Below are positions 49,804 through 61,203 of a DNA stretch of 64,000 nucleotides, piece after piece (the stretch's first letter is position 1; each line of letters begins with the position of its first letter). Under the pieces are notes generated by a model. It ran no database searches. It was not told where the DNA came from and saw only the letters and a list, made by a program, of their open reading frames with translations. Source of the DNA: Lagopus muta (lineage: Eukaryota > Chordata > Aves > Galliformes > Phasianidae); NCBI RefSeq assembly GCF_023343835.1, contig NC_064440.1:29519537-29583536 (forward strand), given 5' to 3'. The position numbers and the translations under genes are program-made.

Positions 49804-52021
49804 CGTTTAGTCGGTTGTTAAACAGCCCGAGGTAAAGTAACGTGTGCGCTCGAACTGGAACGCTGGAAGTTCCGCACCAACACAAAGAAGGACTTTGTTG
49901 TCCGGGAGCGAGCTGCCCGCAGGCCTGGGTCCCTTCTCTGGAGATATTCAGGCCCGCCTGCGAGCTGCTGCAGCAGGCGATGCACGGGGTGATCCCGGAG
50001 CTCCCTTCTCTCTGACCCCGACTCTGCTGTGACTCTGTCACGTTTTTATTAATAAACGTGTGCAACAGCAATATAACCCCATCACTTGATGACGTTAGTC
50101 ATAAGCTCCAAAGATCTTGAGTAATAGACTACACGGAGCTCCCAAAACCCGTTAAGCTGAGGTGATAAATAGCAGGCGGTGGCACAAGCAGGTCAGGGCA
50201 GTGCACGGTCAGAGCAGCCCTGTATGTGGGACGCATTACTTAACAGTTAGCATGACTACATACAAAAATCTGCTATCAGAACTTCCACATGCTGTGGAAA
50301 CGATGTCAACAGTGACTGTGTTACCTTCTGAATGGTGAAGGGTGACCAACTTGTACTAGAGGAATTGGGAGCCCTGCACTGAAAGCAGTGACTGCGCCCT
50401 GGGAGCCCACGTTCCGTACCAGTGGCTCAGTGCTGCTGTCATTCCTCCTATCCCATGCTTTTTTTTTTTTTTACTCCTTTCTCCTGTTTTCACACTTTGA
50501 ACTGATATTTTCCATCTCCTTGGAAGTCTTCCTGCTACCACGCTGTGAATCAAGCAATCTGATCCTGAAAGCCTCACCTCTTAAATTAAAACAGACGGTT
50601 GTGTACGGTACCTGTGGTCAGGTCTCACTTCGTGAAACCACTGATAATATTTTCCCAAAGTTTCCATATTAAAAAAAAAATAAAAAGTGAAGATTGTTGT
50701 GTTCCAAGTCAAACTGGTTGCCTTAAGTTCTCTGGTAGTCCTGTAAAGTGTTTTTAGTGTGTTTTTGTTAAATCTATGTCATCTGGCTTTTTAGTTCAGT
50801 CTCATAAAGTGTTTTTTTTTTGTTTGTTTGTTTTTTTAAAAGAGGCCAAAACCTGGGCTAAGCACACAGATTGATGAATTTAAACAGACACAAGCAGAAC
50901 AGCGCCTTAGAATTTTGGGGAGACTTGGGGAGTGAGAGTTACCAGGATGTATCTGGGTTGTGGTTTTCAAATGAGCAAGGAGCAAAAGCAGTCTCAGCTG
51001 TTGACCGTTCTAATTTGTGTTCATGTGGCTGAGGTGTGGCCTTTGTGTGGTTCTCTCATTTGTTCAGATTTACATCGAGAATATAAAATTTGTAGGCGCA
51101 TCTGCACAAAGCCAAAGGAATTTGCCAATGTTTCTTCTAAAATTACATCTTGGTCCTGTTAGGGACTGCAGTGCTTTCAGCAGGTTGCTTAGTTAGGAGG
51201 AGCTGCGACTTCCAGAATAAAGTGCTACAAGGTAGATCATTTTATTATATGCACTGCAGTGAATCGGGAGAATAGTTGATACAGTAAATAGCCATTTGCA
51301 TTTAGAATTCCTTGCAGAACTTCGTGAGAAATGTTCCATAAACCAACTGGAGAAAATGAATTTGTTCTTAAAGTTTACATGTTGTATGGGAAAGTAATTG
51401 TATTTCTTTCTCAACTTACATGAAAACCCATCCAGGCAAAAGCACATACTAAACAGATAATGCTCGTTTGCTTTACCTACTGAGTCTAGATTGTGTATTT
51501 GTTGTTTGCAAACTCGCTGCATCAACACCAAAACCCATGTTAATAGTACAGTGGACAACCCTGACCAGCAGAATGAAGTTGCTCAAGGCAACCACTGCAC
51601 CATTTCAATGCATGAAGTGAGTAATACAATCAAGGGCAGAAGCTTTTGAAATAATAATTTTGCACTCCAGCTACTATTCAGCAGGTTTGCTTTTTTGAAA
51701 ACTTCCTTTATTTCAGTCATGCAGCTTAATAGGATGGCTAGTTTTGTGCCTTGCTTAAGAACACTGAGAACACTTGTGGCTACAAAAAGCTCCCTGCTTG
51801 TAGCCTGCATGCTGCTTTTAAGTTTGAGCATGAAGGTCAGGTAGTCAGCACACTTCAGAACATGACACACTGTTCTTAAACTACACAGTGGGTCTTAGCT
51901 CTCTAATTGTCATAAATCAAGATCATAGGATGATATACGTAATATTGACTGGTCTTCTATGCTTTTTTTGTACTAGTTCAAGGACTGTAAGGAGTAAAAG
52001 AGAATCTTACACTTGGCAGTC
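49804..52021. other. Intergenic, no gene recognised
   Basis: Past the CpG island the sequence becomes AT-rich. It contains a T run at 50459-50472 and a (TTTG)n-like stretch near 50812-50836. No conserved coding exon or RNA gene was recognised. Confidence 0.5.
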
Positions 52022-52193
52022 TTCATTATGGCCCCTTCCCTGGAAGCATCCAAGGCCAGGCTGGATGGGGCTGGGAGCAGCCTGGTCTGGAGGGATGCAT
52101 CCCTGCCTGTAGCAGGAGGTTGCAACCAGATGATCTTCAGATCATCATGAAAGATCTCTTCCAACCCAAATCATCCTATGGTTCTATGATTAT
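52022..52193 (+). mobile_element. CR1 3'-end fragment
   Basis: This short 5'-truncated copy starts in the GGCCAGGCTGGATGGGGCT block and ends CTCTTCCAACCCAAATCATCCTATGGTTCTATGATTAT. It holds only the end of the CR1 unit and no coding sequence of use. Confidence 0.9.
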
Positions 52194-53414
52194 CTCTTAT
52201 AATTGCATTATTAAGGTGGAGAGGCCTAATTCCTTTGTTGTGTTGTATGAAAACTAGAACTTCATTGCCTTCTGAAAGAAAATAGAACATGACCGATCAG
52301 AGTTAAATATAGAATAGGAGTATGTGATGTTCTACAAAGCTCCTTCAGTGGGGTAAATCAGTAGTTTTTAATTGGGAGGAAGAGATTTCAGATAAGATCA
52401 TGGTCTTTATATCTGTGCTTCAGGACTGCTAGGAACACTAGAGGGTGCTACAAGAATAACTACATTTTTATGAAGTGAGTATTTAAAGCTAGGAAAGCAG
52501 AACTGAGTTGGGATGTCCCACAGGGACCTCTGTACTAGTGCAGCCTTTGCACGTTTTACTTCCTACTATTACATCTGTCACTGTCAAAGGAAAGGCAAAA
52601 CTGTGGTACCGTGTAATGATTTGGTCCAACAAAGTGCTCTGCTTCCTTCGTGTTCAAAAGGTGATATGAAGTTTTGAGTGAAACCAAGAAAACAGCAACA
52701 ACTCACTAGAATGAAAAAGGAGAGGAAGAATTAAAGCACAAATACTGACTGCAGCCCTTACAACATACAGTGCTCCTGGCCAGGCTTAGAGACAGGCCTA
52801 ACAAGCACCTGAGACAGTTTCACACTGGCAAGATGAACGCAGCAGGCAAATACAACCCAAGAGCCTGCAGGTGATAGCACCAATTGATTGTTCTTACCTT
52901 TAGAAGTACACCAGTAAGTTCTCATGTAAGCATCCTTTCTGTCTGATAAAGAAGTGAAAAACAGTAGCTTTTGAACAGCCAAATCCCACAGCAGCTTGAA
53001 TGACTAAAACAGGAAAAACCTGTTACAAGCAATGCTTTCCTGCTTACTACCCCACCTGGAGCCCTCACCATCTAAAGTGACTTGTATGTATTATTTTATT
53101 TCACCAAACGCCTTAAGTAGTACTTCACATTATACAACACAATATTTGAGTATCTCTCTTATTAAGAGAAGAACAAATAAATGCCTCATGGCACAGGATA
53201 CAACATCAAGATACTTACAAGTTTTTTTTCCATGGCAGTATAGAATCACGTAGACTCCTGTTTTTTTCCTTCAAGAACTTTCATTTTGAGGCAACTTATG
53301 AACTGATAGACTAACCTAGTACATGATAAACAAACAAACAAAAAAAGATAAACCTTATACAACAAAATTTAAATTATATGAATTTAAATCATTATAAAGC
53401 AATTTTTAAAGCAA
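52194..53414. other. Intergenic, no gene recognised
   Basis: AT-rich unique sequence with a short (AAAC)n-type stretch near 53330-53345. No exon, RNA gene or repeat body recognised. Confidence 0.5.
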
Positions 53415-53706
53415 CTACAATGGGATGCTAATAAAAGAATAGTAAAGACTGCAGGTATAGGAAAACAAAAAGAGCCCAGGTACAGCATCAGTAGAAACAA
53501 CAGAAAAGAACTACTTACTTTCAAAAAGCAACAGTTAAGACACAAATATCCAGCAAGAAAGGCTGCCTTGGCTACTGCCAGCCCTTAAGTGAGGTCTGGG
53601 AAGGGCTGGATCCTGGCTCCTCCCCTTCCAATCAGCCAGATGCATTGCATGCACCTGAGCTCAACTGTGTTGGCCCTGCCTTGCTACTCAGCATTTTTGT
53701 TACGCC
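53415..53706 (-). repeat. LTR-like interspersed repeat, subfamily A, left arm of inverted pair
   Basis: Carries the subfamily A blocks on the minus strand, including GGAAGGGGAGGAGCCAGGATCC and TTGAAAGTAAGTAG. It lacks about 30 bp of the outer segment (GGTGCTCAATCACTGCTTC region) present in the other A copies. Bases 53572-53662 are the reverse complement of 53898-53988 with two mismatches. Confidence 0.72.
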
Positions 53707-53821
53707 TCTGAAAAAGGACAGCATATTCAAAATTTTTAATATAGAATTGAGATAGCAATTACTCTATTACACAGCTCACCAGAGACCAAAGGCAATTAAG
53801 AGATGTTTGGTTGCTGTAGTG

Positions 53822-54055
53822 CTGTAGTTGCTGTAGTGCTGAGACATGGCCTGAAGCAGTGATTGAGCACCTGGTGGGAAGGCAAGGCCAACCCAGGGAG
53901 CTCAGGTGCATGCAGTGCATCTGACTGATTGGAAGGGGAGGAGCCAGGATCCAGCCCTTCCCAGACCTCACTTAAGGGCTGGCAGTAGAGGTAGAGGTTT
54001 GGACTGGTGGTTTCTGTGTGGTGGAAGTTTTTTAGGGTAAGTGAATCTTCTGTGT
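53822..54055 (+). repeat. LTR-like interspersed repeat, subfamily A, right arm of inverted pair
   Basis: The only plus-strand copy. It runs from about GCTGAGACATGGCCTGAAGC through GGAAGGGGAGGAGCCAGGATCC and ACTTAAGGGCTGGCAGTAG, then AGGGTAAGTGAATC, a donor-like string. Similarity to the other copies fades after about 54000, where T/G-rich sequence begins. Confidence 0.7.
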
Positions 54056-54759
54056 TGTGTAAGTAAGTATTTCATTGTTTTTTTGGTGGTTGTGTTTGAA
54101 TATGACTTTTTTTTGCTGTAGTTTGAGAATTTGTTAGCTTGTTGTTATTGTTGTGCTTTCTGTCATTTTGTTGTGTTGGTGGAAGAAATAGGGAGGTTTT
54201 TTCTTACAGTGTTTTGGTTTATGATGGTTTCTTACAGTAGCTTCTATTATTTTGTCAGTTTTGCGCTTCTATTGGCTAGTAAAATTTAACTTACAAATGT
54301 GTTTATATCATTATTACTGCTGATTACATTTTTTTTCATTGTTAAGGAGTTGGTTACTCATTAGAAAGGTAATGATGTAGTGGGAAGACTTGTGAGATTT
54401 TAGAGTAAAGAATTTCTATTGCACTTTGCCAGCGTGGAATTCACGGAGTATTTTTTCAGTCTCTATTTTTTTTTTTTCCAAACAGTGAGAAGGTAGGAAT
54501 ATGAAAACAGAACTGAGTGTAACATAAAAGGTGAACAGCAATTCACCTGCTGATAGCACAGCTGTGCGTCATCTGAGACATTTTCAGTGAAATGTGTTGT
54601 TTCTTTTAAGACTGACTTTCTGTAGAGATTTCTCATGAACTGTGAGGAGTGCTGAGCTCTTTTTGCCTCTTGAGCACAGATAAAACTTGGTGAATAGTCT
54701 GTCTTGGTTTTTTAGTAAGGTGTGTTTCCCTGTTGCAAGATATTGTTCTGTTAACGTCT

Positions 54760-54900
54760 GTGTCTCAAAGCTTGCTGGGGACACAGGTGGACTTGTTCAA
54801 GTCCTGAGCAAGGATTGCGAAATCCTTTGTCTGAAGGACACAGGTGAACAAGTCCAGGCAAGTCCTGGGCAAAGGTTGTGAGCTGGGGGAATGCAGATGG
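54760..54900 (+). repeat. Imperfect ~57-bp tandem duplication
   Basis: A GGACACAGGTG...CAAGTCC...GCAAGTCCTG unit starts at 54779 and again at 54836, with several mismatches. It lies just outside, or in the outer U3 of, the LTR at 54.95-55.44 kb. Repeated upstream blocks of this kind are common in retroviral U3 enhancers. Confidence 0.5.
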
Positions 54901-54946
54901 ACAAGGCCAGGGGTAATGAGAGTGAGGTGAGCTGTAGCTCAATAGT

Positions 54947-55435
54947 TGTGATGTGCTCCTTTGTGTGGACCTATCTCAGGATGATGGCCATCTCGGGGGG
55001 TATTCAATGACTCTTGCTCAAGGCCCATCCTTGTCACGTAGGTAGGAGAACAAGGAGGATAAAAGAGGAACTGAAAACCATGAGGATAGGTTTCTGGCAG
55101 CAGATTCCTTGTGAGGTGACTCCTGCATGCTGTTGAATTCTCCTGTGCCTGCTGCCTGAGTGCTGCTGCTGTTTCAATGATTGGCTCCGCGACTTCTTTG
55201 TCTATCTGCCTGCTGGCCATGCTGCTGCTGCTCGTTGCCCCCTGCTGCGTCTGCCTGGGACCTTCAAATGTTGTGCAACAGGACCGCTGCTGGATCCTGC
55301 TGGTGATTGTCCCTGCTCTATCCAACTCCTGCTTCTTTCCCATCTTTTCTATTGCCCTCCTTCCCTTTCTCCCTGGTTAGGTTTGGTAATAAACTGGATG
55401 AAACAACATATGAACTGTTGTTTCTTAATCTCACA
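54947..55435 (+). mobile_element. Endogenous-retrovirus-type LTR, apparently solo
   Basis: LTR architecture on the plus strand: an outer TGTGATGTG, a TATA-like GGATAAAAGAGG at 55057-55068, about 320 bp of C/T-rich R-like sequence, a polyadenylation hexamer AATAAA at 55388-55393 and a short U5-like end near CTCACA (55430-55435). I recall similar GGATAAAAGAG...AATAAACTGGAT layouts in galliform ERV LTRs. No gag, pol or env remnant flanks it, so it looks solo. Ends are uncertain; the TG could be at 54759 instead, and no clean target-site duplication was found. Confidence 0.6.
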
Positions 55436-55479
55436 CCGGGAGAAAGAACCTCATCTCCCTCTTATAAATTGGAACGAGA

Positions 55480-58400
55480 CACATGTATGCATGTGTCATC
55501 CCATACAGCTGCTTCGTACAAAGTTACTATGTTTTATTTGCATATTGTGCATCTGTATGTGCATTACAGTCATAACAGTGCAAACATAGAGAACTGTAGG
55601 GGCTTCACATGGGGAAACAAATGTCTGGTAGAACAAGATGCCCATTTTCTGGATTTACTCAATGGAGCCAGGCATCATCCTCAGTGTCCTTACAGCTTTT
55701 TTTGTTCACTGAGAAAGCGATTGTGTGTGTTGAATGCTTCTGTCATATTAATGCTTTTCAAATCCTGTTGTTGCTGCTGCACTGTTTTCCTTTATGCAAA
55801 AATGAAATCAGAGTAACTTTTACTTTCTACAGTATTCTAAGGATATGCTGGAAAACACAACGGAGTTTGCATCTTAGATTTCTTTGTGAAATCAAACTGC
55901 AGAGAAAATCTGGTGTGAGAGACAACAGATGTGTGAGAATGTATGAATCTGTGTAAGAATCTTGTTTTGAGGTTTTGTTCTCTGGAAACAGTGGCTGCTA
56001 GTAAGCAATAATACTGCTTGAGTAGAGTGTGGCTCAAATGAGCCTTGTGAGCTTATTTTCCTTGAGCAGTTGCTGGATCTCCAGTGCTGTGACATGTTTT
56101 TCATTTTCCTTACCAGCAATGAAGTAGGCCAAGCTTTGTCCATCTAGGGAAAGTGAGCACTGCTGTATAAAGAGGTCTGGATGAAAGAAGACTTTTAGTC
56201 AATTTAACTCTCTGCTTGTAGGCCAACGAATATTCATAGCCTTTCTTCTGATACAAACCAGCTGTTACTATGTGTAAACACTGTTTGCCTGCTCCTAGCA
56301 TTTCCAGCCACAAAGCAGCAGATCTCAAGCTGTACTGTTCTCTTTTAATTTGGCTTGTGCTCTTTCTTACTCCTGGTAATCACAGTCTTCTTTAAATCCC
56401 ATCCTGTTCCTGCTGAAAACAGCAGCAGTGGGGCCCAGCGGTGAGTTGTGCTCAGTTGCTGGGTGAGGCAGGCCAGAGTTGTTATGGTTTGGGTGGAGCT
56501 TTTATGTTGAGCAGAGTCTCACTGGTAAAAAGAAAAAAAAGAAAAAAAAAAAAGGAATTCTTGGAGAGAAAAAAGGAACTTGCTTGCATTAGTTTATTAG
56601 GATTAGCTTTCTTTATTGCTTTCTGAAGGGCACTTCAGGAAGTTGCTGTAGGACTTGGTTTTTCAGTATTAAAACATATTCTGCTGTGAGAGCTGTCTGT
56701 GGGAGAGAAAACTGAGCGGGGCCTCAAAGACTGATAGGAAGAATCGGGGGTGATGCCCCAGTACTGCTCTGAATCAGTTCATGTAATATAAAGTCAGGTC
56801 AGAACCTGCCTTCCTTAATCTGATATTGCAGATAATAGGATTAACTGTTTTTTTCTTTTTCTCATTTATTTCTCATGAGAAATGTATCCTTTGCTTTCTT
56901 CTGGTGTTTTGCACAAATGTTTCTTTCACACCCTGGCATTTGCCTAGCATGTATTGATGCTTGTCTGAAGGGGATGTGTTGTTTCCTATTGTAGGACTTC
57001 TCAGAGATAAGCAGTGCCAACAAAGCTCTAGTTTGTAAGTGTATTCAAGCTGATGTAGAACTCATTTTTTCAAATGATTTCCAAAGATTCAAGTTCAGAT
57101 ATCTATTGGAAAGGATTTTCTTCCTGCTGCTGACAGGTAGATTGTTAACTGTTGCATTGAGTTTCATCGGGGCAGTCTGTTGCAAGTGTTTGTGACTGTG
57201 ATCTCCCTTGAGAAGGGCACTGATCAAAACAGAAGGAGTCCAAATTTCCTGTATGTTTTTTTTAGTGTTGTGATGTTTTTAATGCACAGTGTTTTTCTTA
57301 TTCTGAGTAACTGCTTTTAAATATGAGGAGAAAAACAACACCTCATACTGTGAAATAATACAGACAGGGCCTTTTTGGCTATTAGAAACAATCCAATCAT
57401 TATGATTTGAGTTGTGTTGTACAATATATTGGGCTGACAGACATAAGCTAACAGGAGTTAGTTACAATGCTTACATGCAGTGAAGAAGGCTGAAGTGAAC
57501 GTGCAAGTGTTTAAGCATACTGTGCAGATCTCTGTGTAGATCCCAGGCAGTTGCTCAGTTGTCTTGCTGCATAACAGATTGATTCTAAGTGTAAGTTCTT
57601 AGGCACTAATTCTATCAAATGGTCTTATTACATGTTGTGCATGTATGAATCCACTAGGTACTTAACAAGCTCTTTGCCAAAGCTTGTTAACTGCAACTGC
57701 AGAGCTGTAAGACAAATCCTCTATGGGGAATTACAGAGCTGGTGGAATTTACCATGTAATTGATTGAACTTATTTAAATGGCAAGGATGCCCAATGTGCT
57801 CTGTGGAACCACGTATGTAGCTGGGACACTTTTATGTTTATGAGTGCTCTGTCAGTTTTCTGTTCTAAACTATACTTAATCTAGTTTGGTTCTTTCTGTT
57901 GGGTTTAAATGTCTTTGGTTTTATGAGTAATCACCTCAGATTGTGTTCTCTGAGGCATCATAGGCAGTATACTGCAGTAAAGCAGTCTTAAATTAAATTA
58001 AAAATAGCAATCTTCTTTTTCTGAAGTTATTGTTTTTACTGTGCTGCTATTGCATGTTTTCTGTGTAGAGTAGACTTCTATTTTTCCTGGTAGTTTTCTT
58101 TCAGATTTTGAGTAGTTTCTTGGTAAACATGGGGATGAAATGAACTAACATACTTCTCTTTAAGAAAATGTCCCACCTTCCACAGACTGGTGAATGGTTG
58201 AAATCTACAATAGGAAACAGGCTTCATCAGCATTTAAGTTCCAAATCCTATGATTCTGTGACTATTTGTTCTGCTCTTTTGCCTTTTTAATTGGTATCTG
58301 TGTAGCTTAAGTTCTTTAACTGCAGTCTGATTCTGCCATGTGCCTGCTCTTATCAGCTTCATGAACATCAGGCTGGTATTTCCTAAGGTGAAATAACATT

Positions 58401-61065
58401 GTGTTTGAGAATGACAGTTATGGGTACATGTTTTGCCACTGCAGCTGTCATCATTTGGGAGAACTTGATGTGACTGGCTATGAAAGGCCAGACAGGGCTC
58501 CTGCTGGAGCCTTTCTAGTCTTCTCTCTGGCTGCCCAAAGAGTTTGCTCTTCCTCAATCTGAGGCCCACCCTTTCCCCAGGGCCTGGGTATGTTATTACT
58601 GCAGTGCTGCAGTCACTTCTGCATGGAGAAAAAGGGATCACAACTGCTTTATCTCTTGCATGGAAAAATAGGTGGAACTGAAGTACTTGGCTGGTGCTGT
58701 AGGGATTTTGATAAGTGCTCAGTGTAAGATAAATGGTTTGTTAGCCACGTGAGGAGTTCTGTGAAATGTGTGCTTAGAGTAGAGGGGCAGAGGACCAGAA
58801 CCAAAAGCTTGCTTTTGGTACTAAATAATCATATAGAATGTGTAGCTTTTGAAATACCTGAAACAATCCAGGCTGTAAAAGAAAAGATAGTGAAAGATTC
58901 TGCAACTTGGTCAGCAACTTTTATTCTTCCATTGAGCAACTATGTCAGTAGACAAGAACTCCTGACATCTGCACCAAAGGATGGCTGCCAAATGCAGCAA
59001 AGGTTTCTTGTCAAAATCTAGAAAGCTGGGCTTCAGGCAGTTTTATGATAAATGTTCAAGTTAACTTGCACTGCATTTTATTTGAATGGGTGTGTTTCAG
59101 GCTTGTGGAATTAACCAGCTGTTATCCATGTGGATTGTATTTTTAGTTGAAATTAAAAAAAATCCTGTAAGGACACAATAGAAAATGCTTTGATTTCATA
59201 CAGTTGGCTTGGATGCTGTTACTACTTGCATTGCAGTTGATTTCTGAGAAGCCAAATCAAATGTCCTGTAGTATTACTGCATTTCTATTTCTGTGGGCAA
59301 TGTTGCATGTTACTTTGTCATGTGTGAGGTGGCAGGTAATGTCTTTGTGTTGTCTTTTAATGATAGTGTGACAAGAAGTGTTTTGGTTTCTATCGTGCTA
59401 GTTGCTGAGCTGTGAGACTCTCTTCAAGAAGCAAGAGCTTTGTTAAATTGTGAGGCCTTGGTGGCTTCTTTGGCTTTCGGGATGGCTGTGTTTCTCAGCA
59501 GCAGCACAAGTGACGTAAAAGGGAGGAAGCCAGATGGGGAGGATAGAAATGAAGTCTTGTGCTAATATTGAAAAGGCAACAGGTGAGTAGATGTTAGTGT
59601 ATTGCAAAGGGAGGAACAAGTCTTGATGTGTATAGCAGTTGTCTCTGATGCTTCAACAATGCTATGAATTCTTAGGTGATCTTGAATGAAACAGTACATT
59701 TGGGGAAAAAGATTAGGCTTTCTAACAGAAAAAACCCACAGATGTTCAGAAGTGAATATATTAAGCTGTAATTACAGTATGGAAAGGAAGGCCTTGGGCT
59801 GAGACTTCCAGAGACTTAACTACAAGGAATGGCTTTCCTGGAGTGTCATCAGCCTATGAAGATGCAGCTGCCGATGTACAGAATCAGCAGAAGCATGAAG
59901 GACTAGAAGTGCTTGAAGCTGAACTGCTTGCATTTGACTTTTTTTCTAGGGGTGCTGAGTATCCCAGGATTTTGAGAATCTGTGGGCAGAGTGCTACTAC
60001 TGCTAACTGGCATGGATGTATGTTTATGTATTTGCACATTCTGCCTCTGCAGTTTGGGCTATCCTGGATGGGACAGGACAACAGAAGAAGGATTGCAGAG
60101 ACAAATTTTTCTAAAGCTCAGTCTGCTTGCTGATGATGCTATTTACACAGAGTAAAGTGGAATGACTTCTTTGGAAGTACTGAAAGAGAACTTAGTGATT
60201 ATTCCTTTGAGGAAACTACTTTGCTGTTGACATGCCAGTGTCATGCAGACAGGGAGGATGCTACTTTTTAGAGAAGAATGCAGGAAGTGTCTGTTCTCAT
60301 GGCATTCCAATAGAAATAGAAATGCTGGAAATGTTTGGCTGGGAATTATGCAGAGGGAAAAAGAATGCTGTTCTGGTTTATCTATAAAATACCTTTAATT
60401 TAAGCAAACTTAAGCCATGGAAAGTGGGACTACTAAATATGGGGAATAGAGATTTCAAGTGTGAGCATCAAACTACAAATGAACTTGATAGTTGCATCTG
60501 CAGTCATGTTTTGATTTCTTGGTCTCTAATCCTGGTCCCCATTTAAGTTGTTACATGAAGTGTGTGGACTTCCTGAAGTCAGGTACCCTCAGTGGAATAG
60601 TTTCTGGCTCAACTGCTCTGAAAATGGCAAGGGAGTGTGATTTGGTTGCTGCTCTTTTTCCTGCAGCTTTTGCTGGTAGTTGTGTTGTCCTTGCAGGAGC
60701 TGTAGGGCAAAAGCTGTGGACACAGCTGGTGTGTGCTTCTGCAGCAGGCTTTGGAAGAGGCGGGCAAATGAGCGAGGTCACTGGTTTTTCCATTAAGCTG
60801 GTTGTTGAGCACCTTGTTTCACATGGATGATTAGAGTGAGCTAGTGGGAGTTACAGTATGCACAGTGATAGGGTATATGTTTACGTATGCACTGTAGGCA
60901 CTGATGGCTGCTCAGTAATTGGGCACCATAGCAGATGCTAAAGGATATCTCCTGTGTCTGAGCGTTAGGAAAAGCACACCTGTGTTCTATGTCATGGAAC
61001 ATGTCAGATCATACCTGATATTTATTATACCTGATATTTATTAGTTCATTTTTATCTGTTTACAG
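55480..61065. other. Intergenic or intronic sequence, no gene recognised
   Basis: AT-rich sequence with an A-rich stretch at 56526-56553. A 90-codon plus frame at 58749-59021 reads like protein in places (ECVAFEIPETIQAVKEKIV) but has no splice sites, family match or homologue I recognise. A short CCTATGATTCTGTGA string at 58247-58261 resembles the last bases of a CR1 tail but is too short to call. Confidence 0.45.
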
Positions 61066-61203
61066 GACTTCAGAATGTGTTCGTCTGCTTGCTTTGTGCC
61101 AGTTCCTGTTTTTGGGTTCAGGAGGCAACCCTTAGGATGACGTTTACATGAATTCAGCTTCTCAGTTGTCATCTTCACTGGAGCTGGTGGAGTCACCCGG
61201 ATG
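61066..61203 (+). other. Candidate plus-strand exon with start codon
   Basis: A polypyrimidine-rich TTTTTATCTGTTTACAG acceptor is followed by 138 nt ending CCCGGATG|GTAAGAC, a strong donor. All three frames are closed before an ATG at 61148. From there 18 codons run open to the donor (MNSASQLSSSLELVESPG). This would fit a 5' UTR exon carrying the first codons of a plus-strand gene, perhaps starting in the WDR75 CpG island. The ATG context is weak (T at -3) and I do not recognise the peptide, so it may also be a non-coding exon or chance. Confidence 0.3.

Noticed and set aside
49097-49810. Several long open frames on both strands in the CpG island
   Set aside because: GC-rich sequence has few stop codons; the only supported coding segments here are WDR75 exons 1 and 2.
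55177-55380. 67-codon plus frame with a hydrophobic, signal-peptide-like start
   Set aside because: It lies inside the R-like part of the LTR and reflects its CTG/CTT-rich composition; not a gene.
58240-58265. CCTATGATTCTGTGA string resembling the CR1 3' tail
   Set aside because: Only about 15 bp, without the preceding conserved CR1 3' block.
58749-59021. 90-codon plus-strand frame with protein-like stretches
   Set aside because: No family resemblance, no acceptor or donor at its ends, and length within chance expectation for 64 kb.
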